Positions 24,902 to 32,396 of a stretch of DNA of 32,396 nt are shown here, piece after piece. The notes under the pieces were generated by a model. That model searched no databases. It was not told the DNA's origin and saw nothing but the letters and a program-made list of their open reading frames with translations. The DNA lies in assembly GCA_028285165.1 (NCBI GenBank), contig JANQQB010000135.1, forward strand, positions 1 to 32,396. The letters are read 5' to 3'. The stretch is from Rhodobiaceae bacterium (GTDB lineage Bacteria > Pseudomonadota > Alphaproteobacteria > Rhizobiales > JANQQB01). The first letter of the stretch is position 1. Every line of letters starts with the position of its first letter. A program made the translations under genes and the position numbers.

Positions 24902-24930
24902 ATCATATTTTCGCTTTCGCGCCTTGGCAA
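24902..24930 (-). promoter_or_regulatory. Predicted sigma-70 promoter of rne
   Basis: Read on the minus strand, -35 TTGCCA (24925-24930) and -10 TATGAT (24902-24907) are spaced by exactly 17 bp, a near-consensus promoter in an otherwise GC-rich gap. Confidence 0.65.
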
Positions 24931-24960
24931 GGGCGCCGCTCGATACTTTTGTGCCTCCGG

Positions 24961-24989
24961 TTGTGTGAACGGATCGTTAACCCTATTAG
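24961..24989 (+). promoter_or_regulatory. Candidate amiC promoter
   Basis: TTGTGT (24961-24966) and TATTAG (24984-24989) are spaced 17 bp, with GTTAAC in the spacer. GTTAACC resembles a half-site for CtrA. The match is modest. The remaining 240 nt up to amiC hold no supported gene. Confidence 0.3.
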
Positions 24990-25231
24990 AGTGTTTGTGA
25001 GGCAATGATGGTGTTGATTCGTTTTGCCGAGTGGCGGGCGCGCGACGGCTGTCTTAGCTTACGACCCATCAGCCTGATGACCGACCCGATGCAGGCGCAG
25101 TCTTCGGCGAGACAAGGGTAGATCCCTTCGCGAATGACCGCCGGGCGCCTTTGCTGCTCCAGTCGATCGGTCTCCGGCGGACGAGACGGCACGACGCGAA
25201 GGCCGGTTCACAGCAGGGCGTGACACGGAAC

Positions 25232-26491
25232 ATGGCAATGATCCGGAAAGCGGTTCGCAGGACAGGGCTGGCGTTTCTTCTGACATTGGCGGCTTTTGCC
25301 GGACATCCGGGAAGCGCCGAATTGTCGGCCGAACCGGTCGTGACCGCATCCGGGGCCCGTATTGCCGGCGATCAGGCGCGGACACGCTTCGTCTTCGATC
25401 TGTCGGAGGCGGTCGAAATGACCGTTTTCAGTCTCGCCGATCCCTACCGCATTGTCATCGATTTACCGCCGCTTCGGTTTTCCTTCGACCAGGGCACGAA
25501 CAGCCTGGGTCGCGGCCTGATCGCGCGCTGGCGGTACGGCCAGTTCTCTTCCGAGGGGTCGCGGCTGATCCTCGATCTGGCCGGACCGGCATCGGTCGAC
25601 CGCTCCTTCGTGCTGCCCGCTCAAAACGGCCAGCCGGCACGGCTCGTGGTCGATCTCCTCAAGACGACGCCGGACGCGTTTCGCGCCGTTGCCGCGGCCG
25701 CGTCGGTACGGGCGGCCAGTCAGGCGCAGCGGATCCGCAAGACCGACCGGCTGCCGGTCGGCGCGGGTCGCCGCGTCCGCCCGCTCATTGTGCTCGATCC
25801 CGGCCATGGCGGTGTCGATACGGGCGCGGTCGGCCGCAAACGCATACCGGAAAAGACCATCGTCCTGGATTTCTCCTCCATGCTCAAACACAAGCTCGAG
25901 GAGACCGGAGAGTTCGAGGTCAAGATGACCCGGACAGAGGACGTCTTCGTCCGGCTCAAGGACCGGGTCGACTTCGCGCGCCGGCTGGAAGCCGACCTGA
26001 TGATTTCGATCCATGCCGATTCCGTGCGCCAGAGGTCGGTGAAGGGCGCATCCGTCTACACGCTGTCCGATCGGGCGTCGGACGCGATTTCGGCGGAACT
26101 GGCGGAAGGCGAAACCCGCTCCGAAGTCCTGGCGGGTCTGCACATTGCCGATGCAACGGAAGAAGTCAGCGACATCCTTCTAGACCTGACACGCCGCGAG
26201 ACCACCAATTTTTCGATCCATGCCAAGCGTCAGGTCGTGACGTCGATGGGCAAGTCCATCCCGCTGGTCAACAACCCCATGCGGTCCGCCGCGTTTCGTG
26301 TCTTGCGGGCGCCCGATGTGCCCTCGATCCTCGTCGAACTGGGATTTCTTTCCAATCGGGACGACGAAAAGCGACTTTTGACCGCCGAATGGCGCGAACG
26401 CGCTGCGGATGCGATTGTGCATTCGCTGCAGACGTTTTTTGCGGCCCGGCTGGCAAAAAGCTCCGAACAGTCCGAACCAAAGGTGGAGTAA
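25232..26491 (+). CDS. amiC: N-acetylmuramoyl-L-alanine amidase (AmiC-type)
   Basis: A 419-aa periplasmic amidase that cuts the amide bond between MurNAc and the stem peptide during daughter-cell separation. A signal peptide (about 1-29, ending PGSA) is followed by an AMIN targeting domain (about 40-145), a linker, and an Amidase_3 domain from about 184. Zinc and catalytic residues visible are H192 in DPGHGG, E207 in RIPEKT, H261 in ISIHADS and the late glutamate in LVELGFLSN. The start at 25232 is chosen for the signal peptide; ATG 25238 is an alternative. It is divergent from rne and precedes mrcA, a linkage known in rhizobia. Confidence 0.94.
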   Translation: MAMIRKAVRRTGLAFLLTLAAFAGHPGSAELSAEPVVTASGARIAGDQARTRFVFDLSEAVEMTVFSLADPYRIVIDLPPLRFSFDQGTNSLGRGLIARWRYGQFSSEGSRLILDLAGPASVDRSFVLPAQNGQPARLVVDLLKTTPDAFRAVAAAASVRAASQAQRIRKTDRLPVGAGRRVRPLIVLDPGHGGVDTGAVGRKRIPEKTIVLDFSSMLKHKLEETGEFEVKMTRTEDVFVRLKDRVDFARRLEADLMISIHADSVRQRSVKGASVYTLSDRASDAISAELAEGETRSEVLAGLHIADATEEVSDILLDLTRRETTNFSIHAKRQVVTSMGKSIPLVNNPMRSAAFRVLRAPDVPSILVELGFLSNRDDEKRLLTAEWRERAADAIVHSLQTFFAARLAKSSEQSEPKVE

Positions 26492-26817
26492 ATCCGGTGT
26501 GACGGTTTTGCGACAACCTTGGAAAACCGGGCCAGGAACGCTACAAGACCGGAGAACAAAAGCAGAAGTCGCCGCAAGGTTGCCATATTGGGGCTATTGG
26601 ACTTGGGTACATTGGGGCGAACGCCGGGTGCGGAATCGTTCTCTCGAATACGGATGCTCGCCGAAATCCGGCGGAGGCGGTTCGAGGGGCGAAGCGGCGA
26701 AAGAGCAGGAAAACAACGGGCCGGGCGGCCCGGCAAGAGTGGCAGTGCGTCGAAGCGGATCGGTGGCCTTTAGGTCGGTATCCGCGGGAAAACGCCAGTG
26801 TTTAGAGCGAAGGTAAA
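26492..26817. other. Intergenic region between amiC and mrcA
   Basis: 326 nt without a supported gene; ORFs of 84 and 135 aa crossing it overlap each other and have Arg-rich, random-looking products. A GC-rich hairpin (GCCGGGC/GCCCGGC type, near 26720-26735) lies in the second half. AT-richer sequence near 26580-26620 may carry the mrcA promoter, but no good box pair could be fixed. Confidence 0.35.
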
Positions 26818-29298
26818 ATGGTTCTCGTTCGATTTTTTGGATATCTGTTTGGTATCGGCACGGTGTTCGGGCTCGCCGTGGCGCTGGTTCTTTTCGTCTA
26901 TCTGTCGAAACTGACCGGCGATCTTCCCGACACGTCGACCCTGAAACGCTATGTGCCGCCGGTGATGACGCGGGTGCATGCCGCCGATGGACGCTTGCTT
27001 GCGGAATACGCGCGTGAGCGCCGTCTGTTCCTGCCGATCCAGGCGATTCCCGATCTTGTCAAAAACGCCTTCCTCTCCGCGGAAGACAAGAGTTTTTACA
27101 GCCATTTCGGCATCGACTTCCAGGGCATCGGACGCGCGATCGTAGTCAATGTGCGCAACCGCGGATCCGGCCGCCGGCTGGTCGGCGCATCGACGATTAC
27201 CCAACAGGTCGCCAAGAACTTTCTTCTGACCAACGAGGTCAGCATCGACCGGAAGATCAAGGAAGCGATTCTCTCGCTGCGGATCGAGCAAACGCTGACC
27301 AAGGACCAGATCCTCGAACTCTATCTGAACGAGATCTATCTCGGTCTGGGCGCCTATGGCGTCGCCGCCGCCTCGCTGCTTTATTTCGACAAGTCGGTGC
27401 ACGAACTGACCCTTGCCGAAGCGGCCTATCTGGCAGCGCTGCCGAAGGCTCCGAACAATTACCATCCCTTCCGGTTCACGGAGCGGGCGATCGAGCGACG
27501 CAATTGGGTGATCGACCGGATGCTCGAGGACGGCCGCATCGAATTCGCCGATGCGGAAGCAGCCAAGGCCGCATCGCTTGATGTGGTGCCGCGCAAGCGC
27601 GCCGCGCAAATCGCCGCCTCGGAATATTTCGCCGAAGAAGTGCGCCGGCAGGTCGGCGAAATCTACGGTGAGGAACGGCTGTACGAAGGCGGGCTTTCGG
27701 TCCGCACGACTCTGGATCCGACGCTGCAAGCCGAAGCCCGCAAGGCCTTGATGGACGGCCTTGTGGCGTTCGACCAGACCCGCGGCGGCTGGCGCGGACC
27801 GGTTGCACAGCTCGATTCGATCGAAGGCGACTGGGGGCCGAGCCTTGCCGAAGTGCCGATCCTCGGCGACGTGCCGGAATGGCAGCTGGCTGTCGTTCTG
27901 TCGACGTCGGATTCGGAAGCGCAGGTCGGATTGCGGCCCTCCAGGCTGGTTTCCGGCGCCCTCTCGTCGGAACGCGAGACGGTCGTGGTTCCCCTCGACC
28001 TGATGAAATGGGCGAAGGCCGCTTCCGGCCCACGGCGCGGCGCGCAGGTCCGGCGTCCAAGCGACGTCGTTGAGCCCGGCGATGTCGTTTATGTTGAGAA
28101 ATCGAACGACGAGGAGGCCGGCCCGAACACCTATCACCTCCGCCAGGTGCCTGAAGTCTCCGGCGCGATCGTGGTCATGGACCCGTATACGGGCCGCGTG
28201 CTCGCCCTGGTCGGCGGCTTCAGCTTTGCACAAAGCGAGTTTAACCGCGCCACGCAGGCCTATCGGCAGCCGGGTTCGTCGTTCAAGCCGTTCGTCTATT
28301 CAGCAGCTCTGGACAACGGATATACGCCATCGAGCGTCGTCATGGATGCGCCGATCGAAATCAGTCAGGGGCCGGGTTTGCCGCCCTGGCGGCCGCAGAA
28401 TTACGGCGGCAAGTTCTACGGTCCCTCGACGCTCAGGGTCGGGATCGAACGGTCCCGTAACGTCATGACCGTCCGGCTCGCCAAGGACATGGGCATGCCG
28501 CTTGTGGCGGAATATGCCCGGCGGTTCGGCATCTACGACAAATTGCAGCCGGTTCTGTCAATGTCGCTCGGAGCGGGCGAAACGACCGTGCTCAGGATGA
28601 CCACGGCCTATTCCATGATCGCGAATGGCGGACGGCAGGTGAAACCCACCCTGATCGACCGCGTTCAGGACCGGTTCGGAAAGACCATCTACAAGCACGA
28701 CGAACGGATCTGTGAAACGTGTCAGGCGTCATCATGGTCCAATCAGGACGAACCCGAACTGGTCGACAACCGCGAGCAGGTGCTCGATCCGATGACGGCG
28801 TACCAAATCACCTCCATGATGGAGGGGGTCGTGCAGCGCGGCACGGCGCGGCGCAGCGTCTCCACGGTCGGTAAGCCGCTTGCCGGCAAGACCGGCACCA
28901 CAAACGACGAGCGGGACGCATGGTTCGTCGGATTTTCGCCGGAACTCGCCGTCGGGGTGTTCATCGGTTACGACACGCCACGGCCGATGGGGCGCGGCGC
29001 CACTGGCGGACAATTGTCGGCCCCGGTCTTCACCGAGTTCATGAAGGTAGCTCTGGCGGATTCGCCGGGCGTTCCCTTCAAGGTTCCGCAGGGCCTCAAC
29101 CTGGTGCCCATTAACGTCCGCACCGGGCTCAGCGCCAGTGCCGGCGGCAACGGCGTCATCCTGGAAGGTTTCAAGCCAGGCACTGCGCCTCCGGACAGCT
29201 ATTCGGTGATCGGGTTCGAAGGCGACATGGGACGGCCGCTCGCCGTGACGCCTGAAGCCAACCGCGCTGTGGTAACCGGTACCGGCGGACTGTACTGA
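26818..29298 (+). CDS. mrcA: Penicillin-binding protein 1A
   Basis: An 826-aa bifunctional class A PBP that polymerises glycan strands and cross-links peptides. A short cytoplasmic tail and one membrane helix (about 10-30) precede the GT51 glycosyltransferase domain with catalytic E89 in SAEDKSFYSHFGID and the GASTITQQVAKNFLL motif. An OB-like insert (about 300-430) separates it from the transpeptidase domain, with SSFK (487-490, nucleophile S487), SRN and KTGTT (near 690). The ATG at 26818 follows AAGG. The length is normal for alphaproteobacterial PBP1A. It lies between amiC and prfB, and a strong terminator follows. Confidence 0.96.
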   Translation: MVLVRFFGYLFGIGTVFGLAVALVLFVYLSKLTGDLPDTSTLKRYVPPVMTRVHAADGRLLAEYARERRLFLPIQAIPDLVKNAFLSAEDKSFYSHFGIDFQGIGRAIVVNVRNRGSGRRLVGASTITQQVAKNFLLTNEVSIDRKIKEAILSLRIEQTLTKDQILELYLNEIYLGLGAYGVAAASLLYFDKSVHELTLAEAAYLAALPKAPNNYHPFRFTERAIERRNWVIDRMLEDGRIEFADAEAAKAASLDVVPRKRAAQIAASEYFAEEVRRQVGEIYGEERLYEGGLSVRTTLDPTLQAEARKALMDGLVAFDQTRGGWRGPVAQLDSIEGDWGPSLAEVPILGDVPEWQLAVVLSTSDSEAQVGLRPSRLVSGALSSERETVVVPLDLMKWAKAASGPRRGAQVRRPSDVVEPGDVVYVEKSNDEEAGPNTYHLRQVPEVSGAIVVMDPYTGRVLALVGGFSFAQSEFNRATQAYRQPGSSFKPFVYSAALDNGYTPSSVVMDAPIEISQGPGLPPWRPQNYGGKFYGPSTLRVGIERSRNVMTVRLAKDMGMPLVAEYARRFGIYDKLQPVLSMSLGAGETTVLRMTTAYSMIANGGRQVKPTLIDRVQDRFGKTIYKHDERICETCQASSWSNQDEPELVDNREQVLDPMTAYQITSMMEGVVQRGTARRSVSTVGKPLAGKTGTTNDERDAWFVGFSPELAVGVFIGYDTPRPMGRGATGGQLSAPVFTEFMKVALADSPGVPFKVPQGLNLVPINVRTGLSASAGGNGVILEGFKPGTAPPDSYSVIGFEGDMGRPLAVTPEANRAVVTGTGGLY

Positions 29299-29323
29299 GT
29301 TTCCAGCCATGGTATAGACGCTT

Positions 29324-29351
29324 CGGCGGCCCGATGACGGGCCGCCGTTTT
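29324..29351 (+). terminator. Rho-independent terminator after mrcA
   Basis: CGGCGGCCCG and CGGGCCGCCG form a perfect 10-bp stem with loop ATGA, followed by TTTT. It lies 26 nt after the mrcA stop and separates mrcA from prfB. Confidence 0.92.
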
Positions 29352-29417
29352 GCCGTAGCCCTGCCGGGCGCCGGTCCGAGCCTGTCGAAAAATCCTGCTC
29401 TTCAAAAAGAAAAAATC

Positions 29418-30546
29418 ATGCGCGCGGAAACGACGAACATCATCGATGAAATCAAGCAGTCGATCGCACTGCTGAGGAGGCATCTTTGACTGGGATGCTG
29501 CCCTTGACCGCCTGGACGACCTGAACGCGCTCGCCGAGGATCCCAATCTCTGGGACGATCCCACCCGCGCCCAGAAGGCCATGCGGGAGCGCCAATTGCT
29601 CGACGACCGCATCAATGCGGTCCGCCAGATCGAGCGCGATCTCAGCGACAATATCGAACTGATCGAAATGGGAGAGGCCGAAGGCGACGACAGCGTCGTA
29701 TCCGAAGCCGAAACGGCGCTGGCGGCGCTCAGGACCGATTCCGCGCGGCGCCAGGTCGAGGCGTTGCTTTCGGGCGAAGCGGACGGCAACGACACCTATG
29801 TGGAAGTGCATGCCGGCGCCGGCGGAACCGAAAGCCAGGACTGGGCCAACATGCTGTCGCGCATGTATACGCGCTGGGCGGACAAGAACGGCTACAAGGT
29901 CGATGTGCTGGAAGTGCATGACGGTGAGGAGGCCGGCATCAAGTCGCTCACCATGCTGGTCAAGGGATCCAATGCCTATGGCTGGCTGAAGACGGAATCC
30001 GGCGTGCACCGCCTGGTCCGCATTTCACCCTTCGACAGCCAGGCCCGACGCCACACAAGCTTTGCCAGTGTGTGGGTCTATCCGGTCGTCGACGATTCCA
30101 TTGAAGTCGACGTGGCTGAAAGCGATGTGCGGATTGACACCTACCGGGCGTCAGGCGCCGGCGGGCAGCACGTCAACACCACCGATTCCGCCGTGCGCAT
30201 CACCCACATTGCGTCCGGGATCGTCGTGCAATGCCAGAACGAACGCTCACAGCACAAGAACCGCGCGACAGCCTGGAGCATGTTGCGGGCGCGGCTTTAT
30301 GAGGCCGAGCTCCAAAAGCGCGAGGAACAGGCGATGGCGGAGGCCTCGTCGAAGACCGATATCGGATGGGGCCACCAGATCCGGTCCTACGTGCTGCAAC
30401 CGTATCAACTGGTCAAGGACCTGCGCACCGGCATTGAGAGCACGTCTCCGCAAAACGTGCTGGACGGCGATCTGAACGATTTCATGGAAGCGGCCTTGTC
30501 GGATCGTCTGGACGGAGACGGCAAGGCGGTTGCCGATCTGGAGTAG
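29418..30546 (+). CDS. prfB: Peptide chain release factor 2, with programmed +1 frameshift
   Basis: RF2 releases proteins at UGA and UAA. The gene is split: 23 codons from ATG 29418 end at an in-frame TGA (29487-29489), and the rest is in the +1 frame from GAC (29488) to TAG. The slip site CTTTGAC is preceded by AGGAGG (29475-29480) three bases before CTT, as in E. coli prfB. The joined protein has 375 aa, with the SPF anticodon-like tripeptide at 203-205 and the GGQ catalytic motif at 248-250, almost the same positions as in E. coli. Low RF2 lets the ribosome pause at UGA and shift, restoring RF2. The gene's own stop is UAG, read by RF1. The 5' ribosome binding site is weak. Confidence 0.95.
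29475..29490 (+). promoter_or_regulatory. Programmed +1 ribosomal frameshift site in prfB
   Basis: AGGAGG-CAT-CTT-TGA-C: an internal Shine-Dalgarno sequence 3 nt before the CTT slip codon, then a UGA stop in the poor-termination context UGAC. This is the classic RF2 autoregulatory switch. Confidence 0.95.
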
Positions 30547-30590
30547 CCGATACCGGAGCGATTGCACCGACCTCTCGGTCGCGCGGCGCC

Positions 30591-31859
30591 CTATCGGGCG
30601 GCGACTTTGGTGAGTTTGCGGCCAGCCCGGACAAACGGCAGCGGGTTGACGGCGCGCTTTTCGATGCGAACCTCGTAGTGCAGGTGCGGTCCGGTGCTGC
30701 GACCGGTGCTGCCCACCTGTCCGATGACGGCGCCCTTCGGGATCTCGTCGCCCTTTTCGACAAGAATTTGCGACAGATGCGCAAACCGGGTGGTGAAGCC
30801 GTTTGCATGGACGAGTTCGACCATCTTGCCGTAGCCGCCTTTTCGGCCGGCGCTGACAACCCGACCGCCGGCCGTGGCTTTGACCGGTGTCCCGATAGCA
30901 GCCTTGTAATCGATGCCGGAATGCATAGCCGGTCGTTTCAGGAACGGATCCAGACGGCGGCCGAAATTGCTTGACACAACGGCGCCTTCGATCGGGGTTC
31001 CGAGGGGGAACCGCGTTACGGCGACAACGAGAGTCCGATAGTGCTGGAGCGCTTGTCGGGTCTGATGCGCCCGTTGCATGAAGGAATCGGCTTCGGTTTC
31101 GCCTGCCGGGATGAACGGGCCGCCGAGACCGACCGAGGCCGGATTGGCTATCCGCAGACCGACCGATTCAAGCGCACTGGAAATGATGCGGCTGCGTTTT
31201 TCGGCAACCTCGCGCACCGCATCCAGCGCGATCGAGGTTTCCCATGTCATGCGGTTTACTGTGTCGGATGTGGTCTGGAAGTCGACATCGGGCCATACCA
31301 GGGACGCCTGGGGTTGTCCGTCATCGCCGACCGGCTTGCGATGCAACGCGTCGGGCGAGGCCGAATCGCCCCGCAGCTCAGATGCGTCGATGCGCAGGGA
31401 AATCGTGTCGGGCTTTTCCATCGGCGCCCGTGTCGTCAGCGGCACCGCTATGCCGGTGTCGCGGGCGAGGTCAAGCACCGCACCGATGGCTTCGTGTCGG
31501 GTGGCCAGTTCCTCCTGCTGACGCAGCATGATTTCAAGCTTCGTCTCAAGCGTTTCCTGGTCGACGAGGCTGCGACTGGTCATCTTGTCGATCTGGGAAC
31601 GCAGATAGGCGATGCGGTCCTCGTAGTCGTGACGCATGCGGTCCGACCGGCTGTCCACGAACGTGATCAGATCGTCCCGGAAGACCAGGTAGGAGGTTGC
31701 GGCAAGATAAGAGAGCGTGAAGACCGCGACAAACAGGGTGAGGGCTGTCGCATACCACGGCTTGATGGAAAACGAGTGGACCTGGGTGCCCTTGGCGATC
31801 ACCACCTGGACCGGTTCACTGCGCTTTCCGAATTGGGGAGGTCTGTTTTGAGGGGCCAT
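30591..31859 (-). CDS. M23 family (LytM-type) peptidoglycan endopeptidase
   Basis: A 422-aa inner-membrane-anchored peptidase. A short cytoplasmic N-terminus is followed by one membrane helix (about 36-60), a charged probable coiled-coil region (about 68-145), a linker, and a C-terminal LytM domain. The zinc ligands H313 and D317 (HSGID) and H394 (HLH, 392-394) are present, as are catalytic H392 and H361, so it should be active, unlike degenerate LytM regulators. The architecture resembles RgsM of Sinorhizobium, needed for polar growth. It is convergent with prfB. A CtrA-type box lies about 70 bp upstream of ATG 31859, pointing to cell-cycle control. Confidence 0.92.
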   Translation of the reverse strand: MAPQNRPPQFGKRSEPVQVVIAKGTQVHSFSIKPWYATALTLFVAVFTLSYLAATSYLVFRDDLITFVDSRSDRMRHDYEDRIAYLRSQIDKMTSRSLVDQETLETKLEIMLRQQEELATRHEAIGAVLDLARDTGIAVPLTTRAPMEKPDTISLRIDASELRGDSASPDALHRKPVGDDGQPQASLVWPDVDFQTTSDTVNRMTWETSIALDAVREVAEKRSRIISSALESVGLRIANPASVGLGGPFIPAGETEADSFMQRAHQTRQALQHYRTLVVAVTRFPLGTPIEGAVVSSNFGRRLDPFLKRPAMHSGIDYKAAIGTPVKATAGGRVVSAGRKGGYGKMVELVHANGFTTRFAHLSQILVEKGDEIPKGAVIGQVGSTGRSTGPHLHYEVRIEKRAVNPLPFVRAGRKLTKVAAR

Positions 31860-31927
31860 TGCGCTAAAGAGGTCCTCAGATCAAAAGCCGTGATGCTCTT
31901 CTCCCGATCAATTACAAATCAGTAAGG

Positions 31928-31942
31928 TTAACAGACGTTTAA
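31928..31942 (-). promoter_or_regulatory. CtrA-type binding site upstream of the M23 peptidase
   Basis: TTAACAGACGTTTAA is a full TTAA-N7-TTAA site, the consensus bound by the alphaproteobacterial cell-cycle regulator CtrA. It lies 69-83 bp upstream of the peptidase start, in an AT-rich promoter region that also has a possible -10 (TGTAAT on the minus strand). Confidence 0.6.
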
Positions 31943-31987
31943 GTATTCGGGCCTGGAAGCTGAATAATTCCTCGCGTGTGCAGGATG

Positions 31988-32396
31988 TCACGGTCCGGTC
32001 AGCATCAGCGGGCGATAGAATCCGGGCGTCAAGCCGGCCTGGGACCGGGCCCGGTCGTTGAACGGCGGTTTCAACGGACCGCGGAAGTGTTTGCGTACCA
32101 GGTCTTGGAAGGCCGACTCGGCGCGGGCGTTGCAGCGATCGCACATGAAGCGGAACCATTTGGCGCCGAAGGCGACGTGGGTCTTTTCGTCCCGGTAAAT
32201 GACTTCAAGAACGCGGGCGCTGTCGTGGTCTTCGGCGAGGCGCATCTTGTCGATCAGGGGCGGCGTCACATCAAGACCACGCGCTTCGAGGACGAGCGGC
32301 AGGATCGCCAGCCGCGCAAGCAGGCTGTGAGCGGTTTCCTGGGTCGCTTCCCACAGGCCGTCATGGGCCGGCAACGCGCCGTAGCAGGATCCGTAA
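31988..32396 (-). CDS. DUF455 family ferritin-like protein, C-terminal part (cut by window edge)
   Basis: The last 135 codons of a minus-strand gene whose start lies beyond the right edge; the frame is open to the end of the window. The visible part has LPAHDGLWEATQETAHSLLA, LPLVLEARGLDVTP and VIYRDEKTHVAFGAKWF, the DUF455 pattern. The EKTH unit is an ExxH di-iron ligand motif as in ferritin-like four-helix proteins, and the upstream glutamates are probable partners. Function is not established for the family. It ends with TGA at 31988, followed by the M23 promoter region. Confidence 0.82.
   Translation of the reverse strand, partial: YGSCYGALPAHDGLWEATQETAHSLLARLAILPLVLEARGLDVTPPLIDKMRLAEDHDSARVLEVIYRDEKTHVAFGAKWFRFMCDRCNARAESAFQDLVRKHFRGPLKPPFNDRARSQAGLTPGFYRPLMLTGP

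Noticed and set aside
30568-30600. Small hairpins (CGACC-TCTC-GGTCG and GCCC-TATC-GGGC) between prfB and the M23 gene as terminators
   Set aside because: Stems are only four to five base pairs and no T-tract follows; too weak to list as a terminator.
1-32396. CRISPR arrays, tRNA or rRNA genes
   Set aside because: No regularly spaced direct repeats and no cloverleaf with TTCRA-type T-loop were noticed; a dedicated scan was not possible, so absence is provisional.

Overview
The window is about 32.4 kb of GC-rich chromosomal DNA from an alphaproteobacterium, most likely of the order Hyphomicrobiales (Rhizobiales). The main evidence is the right third. It carries rne (with the large acidic insertion in the S1 domain and a C-terminal GWW motif typical of alphaproteobacterial RNase E), a divergent amiC, then mrcA and prfB. 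From memory this is a conserved rhizobial order. A full TTAA-N7-TTAA CtrA-type site in front of a LytM/M23 cell-wall gene fits the same group. No database search was possible, so family names rest on motifs read from the translations.

Layout. (1) 1-1684: the start of a LysR regulator (cut by the window edge), divergent from a MATE exporter. (2) 1866-4478: a two-gene unit, FadD-like acyl-CoA ligase and BASS-type transporter, which suggests uptake and CoA activation of a carboxylate. (3) 4479-7141: a gap of about 0.65 kb ending in a Pho-box-like palindrome, then a Na/Pi cotransporter, an 84-aa coiled-coil protein and a secreted PepSY-like acidic protein, tightly linked. (4) 7142-8644: an unexplained gap with a hairpin, then rsgA. 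(5) 8700-10906: a GntP-type permease divergent from a GcvA-type LysR regulator. (6) 10907-19275: a catabolic/uptake island made of a divergent LacI regulator, an M81 (MlrC-like) metallopeptidase and a complete Dpp/Opp-type ABC importer (binding protein, two permeases, two ATPases). A perfect 18-bp palindromic operator sits on the predicted M81 promoter. (7) 19276-20145: a gap holding a striking 329-bp palindromic element. (8) 20146-21309: a class I/II aminotransferase, ending at a bidirectional terminator shared with rne. (9) 21386-32396: housekeeping genes rne (minus), amiC, mrcA, prfB (plus, with a programmed +1 frameshift), an M23/LytM peptidase (minus) and the 3' part of a DUF455 gene (minus).

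The best candidate for something undescribed is the element at 19482-19810. Its ends are 18-bp perfect inverted repeats that extend to about 34 bp, and TA dinucleotides lie at both ends. Inner arms pair in the same register, and two perfect 11-bp hairpins at the centre have complementary loops, giving a T-shaped fold like a viral inverted terminal repeat. It encodes no convincing protein. It may be a MITE of a TA-targeting transposon family, or a structured RNA or DNA element. Other points of interest are the LacI-type operator, the Pho-box-like site, the CtrA-type site, and an rne promoter that predicts a leader of about 500 nt.
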